DNA from: UBA10329 sp964500205
Lineage (GTDB): Bacteria > Bacteroidota > Bacteroidia > UBA10329
Reading direction: 5' to 3'
Assembly: GCA_964500205.1 (NCBI GenBank)
Contig: CAZCNS010000003.1
Location: forward strand, 124,001 to 188,000
Length of the DNA: 64,000 bases
Program-made: the position numbers and the translations under genes
In this document: in pieces, positions 34,921-43,989 of the stretch
Layout: every line of letters begins with the position of its first letter
How positions within the stretch are numbered: the first letter of the stretch is position 1
Notes under the pieces: generated by a model
The model's database searches: none
Seen by the model: only the letters and a program-made list of their open reading frames with translations
Told to the model about the DNA's origin: nothing

Positions 34921-37458
34921 TCATTCGACAACTACAAGATTTATCCGTCCAGCACCCACAGAGCCTCCTTCAACATAAACCCAACAACTATTGTTGGTAC
35001 TCCAGTTTGGGCCGCGGGTTATGTTAAAGTTGTTTGCTCCTTGGTCACCATTGGTTGCCGTTGCATACCAATTGATATTGGACACGTTGAGGTTGTGAGT
35101 AATCAGATTCCAAGCATTAGGAGTTATTGTAATTACCACCGATGCTTTCTTTATACCGAGGAAACTCTGCAAGGCAGTTTTATCTCCAGTTCGGTGATAG
35201 TCATTTCCCTGCTTTACCACCACTCCGGTAACACCGCTACTAACCACATTGTCCGTGGTATGAATGTAATTGGAGAAAATGTACCCGCTTGCATTACGCT
35301 GCACAATCGTACTATTACTTGCGGCTGAGCTGTATGAAAGTGTAGATTGAATCGCAGCTGTACCATTCCCTGTTAGTATCCTCCCAGAAGTGAGGGTTGT
35401 GGCACCGGTTCCTCCTCTTGCCACCGGAAGCGTACCACTGGTAATTTCTGCAGCGCTGTGGTTATGACCACTGGGAGTAAACGTTGCTGGAACACCGCTT
35501 AATCTAGCCCAAGGAACTGTACCTACCGTAAGCACACCATCACCCGTAAAGTACCATGACCAGCCTCCTATAGCACGCCAAACACCAGAAAGCCCATCAC
35601 TATCACGCACCATAAAGGTTGACCCAGGAGTCGTACTTGAGAAATGGATGCCTGAATAATCTCCTTTTGAACCATGGACACTCACTGAGCCATAGGTACC
35701 TGTGGCACCTGCGGCATTGATTGAATTGGTGACATACAGATCCCGGAATCTATTCGATGTTCCGCCCAGATCATAATTACCCGTTCCATCTGGTATCAAA
35801 TGACCGCCTGAGGAAATGGCCAAGCGGTGAGTGTTGCCAGTGTTGAACCGTATGCTATTGCTTCCGAGGTTGGTGATGTTAAGTTCGCTTCCGATCAAGC
35901 CCATGATGGCCCCGCTATTGGCACCCGTGCCGGTTGTGTTATTGCGCAAGTGCATGTATCCCTGCCACCCTGTGCCCGTTCCATGAACCGAGATTGCACC
36001 GGCAATAGGCGCAGGCGCTGCGGTGCCCACACGGAGGCTTCCACCGATGGCACCATTCTCCGCAATGTTGAAGTTCGCTCCCGTCTGTGATGAGGTCTGG
36101 TTGTGTATGTAGTTTGCACTGCCAGATGCTGGAGCTGCCCCGATGGTGTTGTGGCTGATGGTGAGCGCAGAGCTGCCGTTGTATGATGAACCGGAGGCTG
36201 CACCGGTACCAGCATTGTTGAACGTTATGTTGGCATGAGTGTGGTTCCCAGCCGCGACCTGAGTTGCACCCGTACCTATGCTTAGGGAAAGCGTAGGGTT
36301 ACCACTCGCACCGTCACCGTTAGTTATGTTGATTCCATTACCACTCACTGTAATGCTTCTCGCTCCGATGGTGCCTCCGTTCCTGTATATAAGGCCGTTG
36401 GTGGCGAGGTTGTGCAACGCAAGTGCCTGTCCTGTAAGCCCGAGGGAACCTACGGTGGTTATTGTTCCACCGGTTATACCGTTTCCAGTAGCAATGCTAG
36501 TGACCGTTCCTGTATTGGCGTTGGCTGCAATGCCATCAAGCTTGGCCTTATCAGCTGCAGACATTACGCCCGCCAAAGTTGTGGTGGCAACATTGAGTAT
36601 GGCATCGGAGCCTGTGCTTGATGTCACTGGAACCGTTGTGGGAGTCCTTGTCCCCTGTGCGATGTCGGTGCCGATGTGCGGAGCTGTATTGGCGATGGTG
36701 GTTCCCACTATTGAAACACCGGTTCCGGCCGTGTAGGTCGTATTCACGTCATCCCTCCAAGCCGGATTGCCCGAACCGTCAGTCTTCCAAACCTTATCCA
36801 CCTGTCCGCTGCCGGAGGCCACAACACCTGCTGAGGTGGATGAGTTCGCGGCCACTGAAATGACAGGGGCTGAAGCCCCGTCAACGACCGAGACAGGTGC
36901 AGTTCCCGAAACGTTGGTGACCGTGCCTGCGTTGGCGGTCGCATTCTCAGCAATCCCATCGAGTTTTGCCTTGTCTGCACCTGACATTACCCCGGGGGCG
37001 GACGGGGTGGCAGTGGACAGATCCCTGAGCGTGACGGAGGTGACGTGCCCTAATCCGTTCACCTGAACACGGTCAATGACATTCACCCCGTTGTCCGTGG
37101 CATTGGCATCAATCGGAGCTTGAGTGGGATGCACATATTGGCCCCAGCCGAACACTGTATTCCAGTTGCTGATGTCGGTTGCGGTGATACCACCGGCCGG
37201 GCTTGCTGTGAACACCGGGTCTGTCTCGTTAGCTGATGAGGAGGTGAGACTCACCCATGCACTACCATTGTAACCTTCGAAGTCTGAACCGTTCCAGCGG
37301 ATGCTTCCTGAGATCGCAGACACTGTGGTGCCGATCTTGATGGCACCTGATACATCCAGCGACTGCTCAGGGTTAGCTACATTGATGCCAACATTCTGCG
37401 CCAAGGATGCAGTAGTCAGTGAGAAAAATGCGAATGAGTACAATAATCTTTCTTTCAT
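34921..37458 (-). CDS. Secreted tail-fibre-like repeat protein
   Basis: An 845-residue protein with a signal peptide (cleavage near TASLAQ). After an IKIGTTV-GSIRWNGSDFEGYNGSAW segment typical of Bacteroidota secreted repeat proteins, it carries two copies of the GVMS-A/G-ADKAKLDGIA unit known from phage and prophage tail fibres, then glycine/asparagine/threonine-rich beta repeats (ITVSGNGINIT, AAGNHTHANI, SGHNHSAAEIT). The C terminus (INLVVVE) shows no T9SS type A or B domain. The family is probably a beta-helical, trimeric fibre. It is likely cotranscribed with the S8 protease downstream. Confidence 0.8.
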   Translation of the reverse strand: MKERLLYSFAFFSLTTASLAQNVGINVANPEQSLDVSGAIKIGTTVSAISGSIRWNGSDFEGYNGSAWVSLTSSSANETDPVFTASPAGGITATDISNWNTVFGWGQYVHPTQAPIDANATDNGVNVIDRVQVNGLGHVTSVTLRDLSTATPSAPGVMSGADKAKLDGIAENATANAGTVTNVSGTAPVSVVDGASAPVISVAANSSTSAGVVASGSGQVDKVWKTDGSGNPAWRDDVNTTYTAGTGVSIVGTTIANTAPHIGTDIAQGTRTPTTVPVTSSTGSDAILNVATTTLAGVMSAADKAKLDGIAANANTGTVTSIATGNGITGGTITTVGSLGLTGQALALHNLATNGLIYRNGGTIGARSITVSGNGINITNGDGASGNPTLSLSIGTGATQVAAGNHTHANITFNNAGTGAASGSSYNGSSALTISHNTIGAAPASGSANYIHNQTSSQTGANFNIAENGAIGGSLRVGTAAPAPIAGAISVHGTGTGWQGYMHLRNNTTGTGANSGAIMGLIGSELNITNLGSNSIRFNTGNTHRLAISSGGHLIPDGTGNYDLGGTSNRFRDLYVTNSINAAGATGTYGSVSVHGSKGDYSGIHFSSTTPGSTFMVRDSDGLSGVWRAIGGWSWYFTGDGVLTVGTVPWARLSGVPATFTPSGHNHSAAEITSGTLPVARGGTGATTLTSGRILTGNGTAAIQSTLSYSSAASNSTIVQRNASGYIFSNYIHTTDNVVSSGVTGVVVKQGNDYHRTGDKTALQSFLGIKKASVVITITPNAWNLITHNLNVSNINWYATATNGDQGANNFNITRGPNWSTNNSCWVYVEGGSVGAGRINLVVVE

Positions 37459-37596
37459 GGTTGGTTAGGTTTCGAGATTTCCCAGCAGCTGATGATTTAA
37501 TGGTTTCTGTACGATACTACCTGTACAAAACTATCGCGACTCCATTACAACGCGAATCAAAAACGGTCATTAAAGTCTCATGTCAATTTCATGGTC

Positions 37597-37604
37597 TACT
37601 TTTG
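37597..37604 (+). promoter_or_regulatory. TACTTTTG -7 element
   Basis: An exact TAnnTTTG match 32 bases before the start at 37636, in the 177-base divergent gap shared with the tail-fibre-like gene. No convincing -33 TTG is seen at the usual distance. Confidence 0.4.
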
Positions 37605-37635
37605 ATTTTCATTCGATGACCGAAACTTTCACCAA

Positions 37636-39162
37636 ATGGCTCAAATTGATAATCTGCATGAAATAATTGACTCCCTAACACAGAGCGAGAAAAGATATTT
37701 CAGCATTTACTGCTCTCGGCATGTTATAGGAGAAGAGAATAAGTCGTTGAAACTTTTCAATTTAGTCTCAAGTCAAGATGTGTATGACCCGGAAGCCGTA
37801 ATGCGTCAACTGTCTTTCGTAAATACCCCCGATCGACTCAAGAGGAAGAAGCATCAGTTGTACCGCCTCTTGCTGAAGAGCATGGCCTTCTATCACAGCG
37901 AGGATAACTCAGATCTGCGGCTACTTGAAGTGGCGCAGCAAGTGCAGTTCCTTTACAGCAAAGGATTGTACAGGCAGTGCATACAGCTCATTGACAAGGC
38001 TGAGACCGAGGCGATAGAGCTGGAGAAGTACTCGGCACTCGTAGTTCTTCTGGAATGCAGGCGAAGAGTGCTTCACCGTCTGGCAGATGCCACAGGGGTG
38101 CAGCGCTCGTTGCAGACATTGAAAAAGGCCATGCAGCAATATGACTCAGTGCTGAATGTGATGTTACATGCACTATCTATACATGAGGATGTGAGCAGGG
38201 AAGGAGTGTTCAGATCGCAGGAGGTGGCTGATCGCACTGCCAGGAAACTCACAGTGATGGAGGGCCTCCCTATGGATGGATCTTTCATGGCCAAGTACTA
38301 TCAAATCTCGGCACAGGGTATTTATTTCTCTGCTATTGGTGAGCATGGCGCACACATGGAGGCCGACAGGTCGCTTGTGCAGCTGTTTCAAGACTATCCG
38401 AAGTTCATAAAAGATTGGCCAACTGCTTATGCATTTTCACTCCACAACCTCTGCAATGCGCTGTTTGCCGATGGAAAGATGCAGGAACACAGAACTGTTT
38501 TGGGCCTGATAGAAAATTTCAAAGCGACAAGGATGGGAGAGCGTGACCGCGACTTTTTGAACCACCTGGAGGTGATGACTTTTGAGCACGGACTAATTAG
38601 TGCCATTTACGCAGGTGAGTTCACAACTGCTATTCAACTCGTTGATGGGTTTATGCCGCGGCTCAACAGTTCATCTGTAACTGAGACCTCCCGTATTCCT
38701 TTGCTCTATGACATCGCATACCTCTACTTTCTTGTAGGTGATTACCGCGAATGTCAAAAGCTGATTAACCGAATCTTACTGGATGAGAGGGCTAAATCCC
38801 GAAATGACCTTATTGGTTTTGCGGAACTCATGAACATCCTCGTGCATTTCGAGCGGGAACATGAGCAGCTTGCGGAATATCTGGAGCGGTCTCTCAAGCG
38901 CAGGCTTATAGCCGATGATCGCCTCTACCCTGCGGAGAGGATCATTCTCCACTTGATGAAGCAGATCGCCAGTAAACCAGATCCGGGATTGGTGACTATG
39001 CATCTTGAGCATGCTATCTCCGAGTTCAAGGCAATGAGACAAGATCCCTACGAACGTGATGTATGGCAATACTTCGATTTCATTTCCTGGTTGGAGGCTA
39101 AGCGCAAGGGCATGACCATGGCCGAGGTGTTCAAAGAGAGAATGAAGGTGGTATGGAAATGA
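37636..39162 (+). CDS. Large all-helical cytoplasmic protein, TPR-like, unknown function
   Basis: A 508-residue protein without signal peptide or membrane segment. It is helical throughout with TPR/SEL1-like spacing of aromatic and Ala/Leu residues (for example LYSKGLYRQCIQLIDKAE near residues 110-130). The N terminus (IIDSLTQSEKRYFSIYCSR) recurs in Bacteroidota hypothetical proteins, as I recall. No catalytic motif is visible. It is transcribed alone, divergent from the tail-fibre-like gene and convergent with the multihaem cytochrome gene. Confidence 0.8.
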   Translation: MAQIDNLHEIIDSLTQSEKRYFSIYCSRHVIGEENKSLKLFNLVSSQDVYDPEAVMRQLSFVNTPDRLKRKKHQLYRLLLKSMAFYHSEDNSDLRLLEVAQQVQFLYSKGLYRQCIQLIDKAETEAIELEKYSALVVLLECRRRVLHRLADATGVQRSLQTLKKAMQQYDSVLNVMLHALSIHEDVSREGVFRSQEVADRTARKLTVMEGLPMDGSFMAKYYQISAQGIYFSAIGEHGAHMEADRSLVQLFQDYPKFIKDWPTAYAFSLHNLCNALFADGKMQEHRTVLGLIENFKATRMGERDRDFLNHLEVMTFEHGLISAIYAGEFTTAIQLVDGFMPRLNSSSVTETSRIPLLYDIAYLYFLVGDYRECQKLINRILLDERAKSRNDLIGFAELMNILVHFEREHEQLAEYLERSLKRRLIADDRLYPAERIILHLMKQIASKPDPGLVTMHLEHAISEFKAMRQDPYERDVWQYFDFISWLEAKRKGMTMAEVFKERMKVVWK

Positions 39163-39173
39163 AGTTATCCCAA

Positions 39174-39317
39174 TTCGTAGTACGAAATAGTCCGAGTGGC
39201 TTTTCGCGCTTAGAAGGGGTAAAGACCTTTCGAGAAGTCGTTTAGGCCAATGAAATTGGACTATTACGAATTCCGAAACGGAATTATCCGGGATTTCCTT
39301 GAGCTTTCGGATAATTC
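39174..39317. terminator. Palindrome-rich convergent terminator region
   Basis: Several perfect hairpins lie between two convergent genes: TTCGTA-G-TACGAA (39174-39186), AATAGTCC (39186-39193) with GGACTATT (39258-39265), TTCCG-AAA-CGGAA (39271-39283), and a 10-pair stem GAATTATCCG (39281-39290) with CGGATAATTC (39308-39317). The last covers the stop codon of the cytochrome gene. The arrangement fits a bidirectional terminator, though T-runs are weak. Confidence 0.5.
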
Positions 39318-41259
39318 ACCGCCTGAAAACCTTTATGACGGTGATGCCTCTATCAACGAATGATGCGCGGATGTAGTACACTCCTGTTTTATCAGGCAAA
39401 GAGAGTTCCTCGGCTTGCCCCACGACCGAAGCTACCATTTTACCATCGCTGGAAAAGACATCAATAGCAATTGGCTTCTCGGTCATTGCTCGAAAAAATA
39501 TCCTACCATCAGAAGTGGGGTTCGGGTAAATCTGCCAATCGCGTTCAATAAAAGCGGGTGCTGAGGTGATAATTGCAACATCAACCACTGAGTCTGCGGC
39601 CACCATCACGGGCGTGTGATCTGCATTCTCGTACATGGGCCGGAAAGCATCGATCTCAGGTGTGCTGAAGGCGAACATCTCCTCCATCCACTTGGGCGGT
39701 ACAGGCTGGTAGAACACGCGGGCACGAGCACTCACCGTGCCTGAATAACCGTTCAGCGCAACATGGTATTTGACGCGGTCTGTGCCGCTGCCCTCAAACC
39801 CATCAAAGTTGAAATCAGGGTCGGTTAGCGCGTTGCCGTAGATGTGGGTGGTGTCATAAACCGCATGCGAAGTGGTAAATCCACGTGGGGTCAGGCGGTT
39901 GTCTTTCAAGGTCTGAAAGCCACGCTCAAGCACTGTGGTAACATCACTGTTCACATCGCCTATCACCATTTCGTAGATCTGCACCTCATCATTCTGTCGG
40001 ATGATGTCGTAGTGAGGCTCATAGTCCACGTTCTGACCTTGAACCTCATAGTCAGGTTGAAGCACACCTGAGCTAAAAAGTGTGTCACCATTATCCTTCA
40101 AAACCACGAATTCGATGAACGCCCTGCGGCTCGGATAGCCCGAAGGGAATTTATGTCCGGCCTTGTTGGCAAGTAGCACATTAAAGAATGCCGTGTCGCC
40201 ATCCTGAGAGGCCATGGTTAGTTCCAAATCGAGTGTCTGCTGCTTCAATATCCGCTCGGTGCGCGCGATCACCGTGTCAAAGTGAACCTCATTTGCAGGT
40301 ATCTCCAGCACATCCCGATGCTGTTTCATCAGTTTGAGCATAAAGGTGTTGCCTCCAACGAGTTCATGTTTTCCGTACGGATAACGGGGTGGCAGAAAAG
40401 TGTGGTTGGCAGACAGGATCACGGGCTGTTCGATGCGTGGCATATGGCAGCCCTGGCAGGTAATGGGGTTGTTGCTGCCATCCGCGAATTCGGAGTTGAG
40501 CCACTCATGGTACGTTGCCTGCTCCACGAAGGTCTGACCTGTGTATTCGCCTTCCAGGTCCACGCTCTCGGTGAGCAGCGTATGGCATCCTGAGCAGAGA
40601 CCTGCATGATTGATGTGCGGGCTGTAAACTGGTATCATGTTGGCAAATTCCTGCATCGGGGCCTCGAAGGGCTTTTCAAACGGCCCGTACGCCACCGCAA
40701 GTGGTGTGTAGATCACGTTGCCACTGTGGGTGTTGCCAATATTCTCCTCACTGATTTTGTGGCACCCCACACATGAGACACCGTCCTTGCCCACTTCATC
40801 TGTCTCCAGCAGCTCCATGCTGTATGGCCCCGCACCATAATGATCGTATGCGAATTTGCCCATGGGGGCGTGGCAACTCGTGCATTTCTCTTCCAAAGCG
40901 ACCTTGTGGGCAGGATTGACCGCCACCTCATGGCTCACCTTGGCCTTCCAGAACGGGTCGCGGGCCGAGTTGGCCATCATCGTGGCGCGCCAGCTCTCGA
41001 TAGGGCTGAGGTCGTTGCCCTCACCGTCCACACTGGCCACTCCCAGCGGGTCGATGCCGTGGCAGCCGTCACAATGGCCCGAGGTGTGGAAGAAACCGTT
41101 GTCGGCCAGAGGAAGCCCGATGTCATTCCCTCGAAAAAAATTCAGCTCACCCGAAGTGTGATAACCCCTCGCGGTCTGCTTCTCGGTGAGCTGTGCCCCG
41201 CAGAACACGAGCAAGCTGAGCAGGGCAGGAATAATGAAACGTAGAAGGTTGTTCATCAT
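39316..41259 (-). CDS. Five-haem cytochrome c with T9SS type A sorting domain
   Basis: A 647-residue protein from ATG 41259 with an N-terminal signal segment. It has five CxxCH haem sites with first Cys at about residues 63 (CDGCH), 126 (CTSCH), 163 (CVGCH), 222 (CSGCH) and 268 (CQGCH). The rest is a long beta-rich region, and the C terminus (YPNPTSDGRIFF...TGVYYIRASF) is a T9SS type A sorting domain. Haem attachment occurs in the periplasm, so the holoprotein would then be exported across the outer membrane and fixed at the surface. An electron-transfer role is inferred; the donor and acceptor are unknown. The type resembles cytochrome c554-like multihaem proteins. Confidence 0.88.
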   Translation of the reverse strand: MMNNLLRFIIPALLSLLVFCGAQLTEKQTARGYHTSGELNFFRGNDIGLPLADNGFFHTSGHCDGCHGIDPLGVASVDGEGNDLSPIESWRATMMANSARDPFWKAKVSHEVAVNPAHKVALEEKCTSCHAPMGKFAYDHYGAGPYSMELLETDEVGKDGVSCVGCHKISEENIGNTHSGNVIYTPLAVAYGPFEKPFEAPMQEFANMIPVYSPHINHAGLCSGCHTLLTESVDLEGEYTGQTFVEQATYHEWLNSEFADGSNNPITCQGCHMPRIEQPVILSANHTFLPPRYPYGKHELVGGNTFMLKLMKQHRDVLEIPANEVHFDTVIARTERILKQQTLDLELTMASQDGDTAFFNVLLANKAGHKFPSGYPSRRAFIEFVVLKDNGDTLFSSGVLQPDYEVQGQNVDYEPHYDIIRQNDEVQIYEMVIGDVNSDVTTVLERGFQTLKDNRLTPRGFTTSHAVYDTTHIYGNALTDPDFNFDGFEGSGTDRVKYHVALNGYSGTVSARARVFYQPVPPKWMEEMFAFSTPEIDAFRPMYENADHTPVMVAADSVVDVAIITSAPAFIERDWQIYPNPTSDGRIFFRAMTEKPIAIDVFSSDGKMVASVVGQAEELSLPDKTGVYYIRASFVDRGITVIKVFRR

Positions 41260-41360
41260 TGCTTTGTTGACGGGATAAAAGTAACCACCCGACTGTCGGT
41301 CACCTGAGTTGCTGCGACACATCGCGACCCGACCGCACAGAAAGCCCTTTTTCGCGTTGT

Positions 41361-41368
41361 TACCTTTG
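41361..41368 (+). promoter_or_regulatory. TACCTTTG -7 element for ribBA
   Basis: An exact TAnnTTTG match 19 bases upstream of the start codon at 41388. No FMN riboswitch-like sequence is apparent in the short leader. Confidence 0.5.
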
Positions 41369-41387
41369 CACGACTTTTTAGAGATAC

Positions 41388-42611
41388 ATGAGCGAGAGTG
41401 AAATAGTGCTGGACAGCATTGAGGATGCCATTGAGGACATCCGCAACGGTAAGGTGATCATTGTGGTAGATGATGCCGACCGTGAGAACGAGGGCGATTT
41501 CGTGGCCGCTGCGCGGTGTGTCACACCTGAGATGGTGAACTTCATGGCTACCCATGGCCGCGGACTCATCTGCGCACCGCTGGTGGAGTCGCGCTGCGAG
41601 GAACTCGGACTGGAATTGATGGTAAGCCGCAACAGTGCTGCCTTTGAGACACCTTTCACCGTCAGTGTTGACCTCATCGGACATGGATGCTCCACTGGCA
41701 TCTCCGTCAGTGACCGCGCCAAGACGATCAAAGCACTCATCGACCCCGACATCAGGCCTGAGGAACTGGGCAAACCCGGTCACATTTTCCCGCTGAAGGC
41801 GAGGGCAGGAGGTGTGCTCAGAAGAGCAGGACATACAGAGGCAGCCATCGACCTTGCACGGCTGGCCGGATATGAACCAGCGGGCGTCATCGTGGAGATC
41901 ATGAACGAAGACGGTACCATGGCAAGGTTGCCCGAACTGGCCGTCATTGCCAAGCGGTTCGACCTAAAGCTTGTTTCCATCAGGGACCTCATCGAGTATC
42001 GCGTGGCGAATGAAACCCTTATTGAGCGTGACATAGATGTGAACATGCCCACGGAATGGGGCAACTTCCAGCTGCACGCCTACCGTCAGACCACAACGGG
42101 TGAGCATCATCTTGCTCTTGTGAAAGGCACATGGGAAAAGGATGAGCCTGTGCTCGTCCGTGTGCATTCCTCATGCATCACTGGCGACATCTTCGGCTCG
42201 TGCCGTTGCGACTGTGGGCCACAGCTCCACGCTGCCATGGGCATGGTCGAAGAGGCCGGAAAGGGTGTTATCGTATATATGAATCAAGAAGGGCGAGGTA
42301 TCGGCCTTACCAATAAACTCAGGGCCTACAAACTGCAGGAGCAGGGCATGGACACTGTGGAGGCCAATCTTGCCCTCGGATTCGGAATGGACGAACGCGA
42401 TTACGGTGTCGGTGCGCAGATACTTCGGGACCTCGGTGTGAGCAAGATGCGCCTCATGTCCAACAATCCGAAAAAACGGACGGGCCTTGTGGGTTACGGT
42501 CTCGAAGTGGTCGAGAATGTGCCCATCGAACTGGAGGCCAATGAGCACAATCGCTTTTATCTCGAGACCAAGCGCGACCGAATGGGACACGATCTGAAGG
42601 TCGGGAGGTGA
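41388..42611 (+). CDS. ribBA: Bifunctional 3,4-dihydroxy-2-butanone-4-phosphate synthase / GTP cyclohydrolase II
   Basis: A 407-residue fusion. The N-terminal RibB half has DDADRENEGDF and GHGCSTGISVSDR; the C-terminal RibA half has the zinc motif GSCRCDCGPQ and QEGRGIGLTNKL. The two halves supply both branches of riboflavin synthesis, from ribulose 5-phosphate and GTP. All key residues of both activities appear present. It is monocistronic, transcribed divergently from the multihaem cytochrome gene, and followed by the tRNA-Lys gene. Confidence 0.96.
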   Translation: MSESEIVLDSIEDAIEDIRNGKVIIVVDDADRENEGDFVAAARCVTPEMVNFMATHGRGLICAPLVESRCEELGLELMVSRNSAAFETPFTVSVDLIGHGCSTGISVSDRAKTIKALIDPDIRPEELGKPGHIFPLKARAGGVLRRAGHTEAAIDLARLAGYEPAGVIVEIMNEDGTMARLPELAVIAKRFDLKLVSIRDLIEYRVANETLIERDIDVNMPTEWGNFQLHAYRQTTTGEHHLALVKGTWEKDEPVLVRVHSSCITGDIFGSCRCDCGPQLHAAMGMVEEAGKGVIVYMNQEGRGIGLTNKLRAYKLQEQGMDTVEANLALGFGMDERDYGVGAQILRDLGVSKMRLMSNNPKKRTGLVGYGLEVVENVPIELEANEHNRFYLETKRDRMGHDLKVGR

Positions 42612-42667
42612 TTTCCCCCAGTGTTTTTCAGGGTTTCAAGCAGAAAGTAAAGAAGTCTCCACGCGGG

Positions 42668-42697
42668 TTGCGAGTACCGATTAAGGAAGTATATTTG
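42668..42697 (+). promoter_or_regulatory. Promoter of tRNA-Lys
   Basis: TTG (42668-42670), a 19-base spacer and TATATTTG (42690-42697) exactly fit the Bacteroidota consensus. The tRNA begins 25 bases later. Confidence 0.65.
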
Positions 42698-42722
42698 CAC
42701 CCGCTTTTCAGAAAAGCAGAAC

Positions 42723-42795
42723 GATCCGATAGCTCAGCTGGTAGAGCATAACACTTTTAATGTTAGGGTCCTGGGTTCGAGCCCCAGTCGGATCA
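42723..42795 (+). tRNA. tRNA-Lys(UUU)
   Basis: A 73-base cloverleaf. The acceptor stem GATCCGA/TCGGATC is perfect, the D arm is GCTCAGCTGGTAGAGC, the anticodon loop CTTTTAA gives anticodon UUU, and the T arm is CTGGGTTCGAGCCCCAG. The discriminator is A and the CCA end is not encoded. It is flanked by a consensus promoter and an intrinsic terminator, so it is a stand-alone transcript. Confidence 0.97.
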
Positions 42796-42804
42796 CATTC
42801 CCAA

Positions 42805-42838
42805 GGCTCGTTGTCTTTCCGACAGCGGGCCTTTTTGT
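42805..42838 (+). terminator. Intrinsic terminator after tRNA-Lys
   Basis: GGCTCGTTGTC (42805-42815) pairs with GACAGCGGGCC (42821-42831), counting G-U pairs, with a five-base loop, and is followed by TTTTTGTT. It begins 10 bases after the tRNA. Confidence 0.8.
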
Positions 42839-42900
42839 TATCAGCGGTTGAGCGGAAAGTTATCTTTGTGCACCTATCCTGTAAAATCCAAATCCTGACT

Positions 42901-43971
42901 ATGCGCAGCGAAAGCCTTGAATTTCTCACAAAATACCTGAACAACGCATCACCCACTGGTTTTGAGTCAAGCGGTCAGCACATGTGGCTCGAGTATATCA
43001 AGCCGTACATAGATGAGTATTTCGCGGACACCTACGGAACGGTGGTAGGCGTCATCAACCCGAAAGCAGAGTACAAGGTGGTCATAGAGGCTCATGCCGA
43101 TGAGATCTCGTGGTTTGTGAACTACATCACCAAGGAAGGTCTAATCTACCTCAAGCGCAACGGAGGCTCGGATCATCAGATTGCCCCTTCAAAGCGGGTC
43201 AACATCCATACGAAGAAGGGCATTGTCAAGGGCATCTTCGGCTGGCCGGCCATCCATGTTCGCAGCGATAAGACCGAGGAGGCGCCATCGCTCAAGAACA
43301 TCTTTCTCGATGTAGGATGCACCAAGGCCGAGGAGGTGGAGGAATTGGGTGTTCATGTGGGTTGTGTGGTCACTTTCGATGACGAGATGATGATGCTCAA
43401 CGACCGCTACATCGTTGGCCGCGCGCTCGATAATCGCATCGGTGGCTTTATGATAGCCGAGGTGGCACGGATGCTGAAAGAGAAGAAAAAGAAACTGCCG
43501 TTCGGTCTGTACATCGTCAACGCGGTGCAAGAGGAAGTCGGCCTGCGCGGTGCTGAAATGATCGCGCACCGCATCAAGCCCAACCTTGCGCTCATCACCG
43601 ATGTGTGTCACGACACGCAGACGCCCATGTACGACAAGAAGGCGCAAGGCGATCTTACAGCAGGCAAGGGGCCGGTGCTCACCTATGGTCCATCGGTACA
43701 CAACAACGTGCTTGACATGCTGCTCGATGTGGCGGAAAAGAGTAAGATCCCCTTTCAGCGGGCAGCCGCATCGCGTGGCACAGGCACCGACACCGATGCC
43801 TTCGCATATTCAGGCGAGGGCGTGGCATCGGCACTCATATCGCTGCCGCTCAAGTATATGCACACCACTGTGGAATCTGCCCACAAGGACGATGTGGACA
43901 ATGTCATCAAGTTGATGTATGAGGTACTCATCCAACTGAATTCTGGGCACGACTTCTCTTACATCCGCTGA
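42901..43971 (+). CDS. M42 family metallo-aminopeptidase
   Basis: A 356-residue protein from ATG 42901. It shows the M42 order: a first metal-ligand His-Asp-type segment VVIEAHADEISW, the central GRALDNRIGGF (metal Asp), VQEEVGLRGAEM (Glu-Glu pair) and the C-terminal HTTVESAHKDD. These tetrahedral peptidases remove N-terminal residues from peptides and use two metal ions. A TATCTTTG -7 element lies at 42861-42868. A second, different M42 gene begins at 63415. Confidence 0.92.
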   Translation: MRSESLEFLTKYLNNASPTGFESSGQHMWLEYIKPYIDEYFADTYGTVVGVINPKAEYKVVIEAHADEISWFVNYITKEGLIYLKRNGGSDHQIAPSKRVNIHTKKGIVKGIFGWPAIHVRSDKTEEAPSLKNIFLDVGCTKAEEVEELGVHVGCVVTFDDEMMMLNDRYIVGRALDNRIGGFMIAEVARMLKEKKKKLPFGLYIVNAVQEEVGLRGAEMIAHRIKPNLALITDVCHDTQTPMYDKKAQGDLTAGKGPVLTYGPSVHNNVLDMLLDVAEKSKIPFQRAAASRGTGTDTDAFAYSGEGVASALISLPLKYMHTTVESAHKDDVDNVIKLMYEVLIQLNSGHDFSYIR

Positions 43972-43989
43972 TTGGCGCTTCTTTGAATC

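Noticed and set aside
34921..37458. Prophage remnant
   Set aside because: Apart from tail-fibre-like motifs no capsid, terminase, integrase or lysis gene is present nearby.
41260..41387. FMN riboswitch upstream of ribBA
   Set aside because: The leader after the TACCTTTG element is about 15 bases, too short, and no RFN-type conserved blocks are visible.
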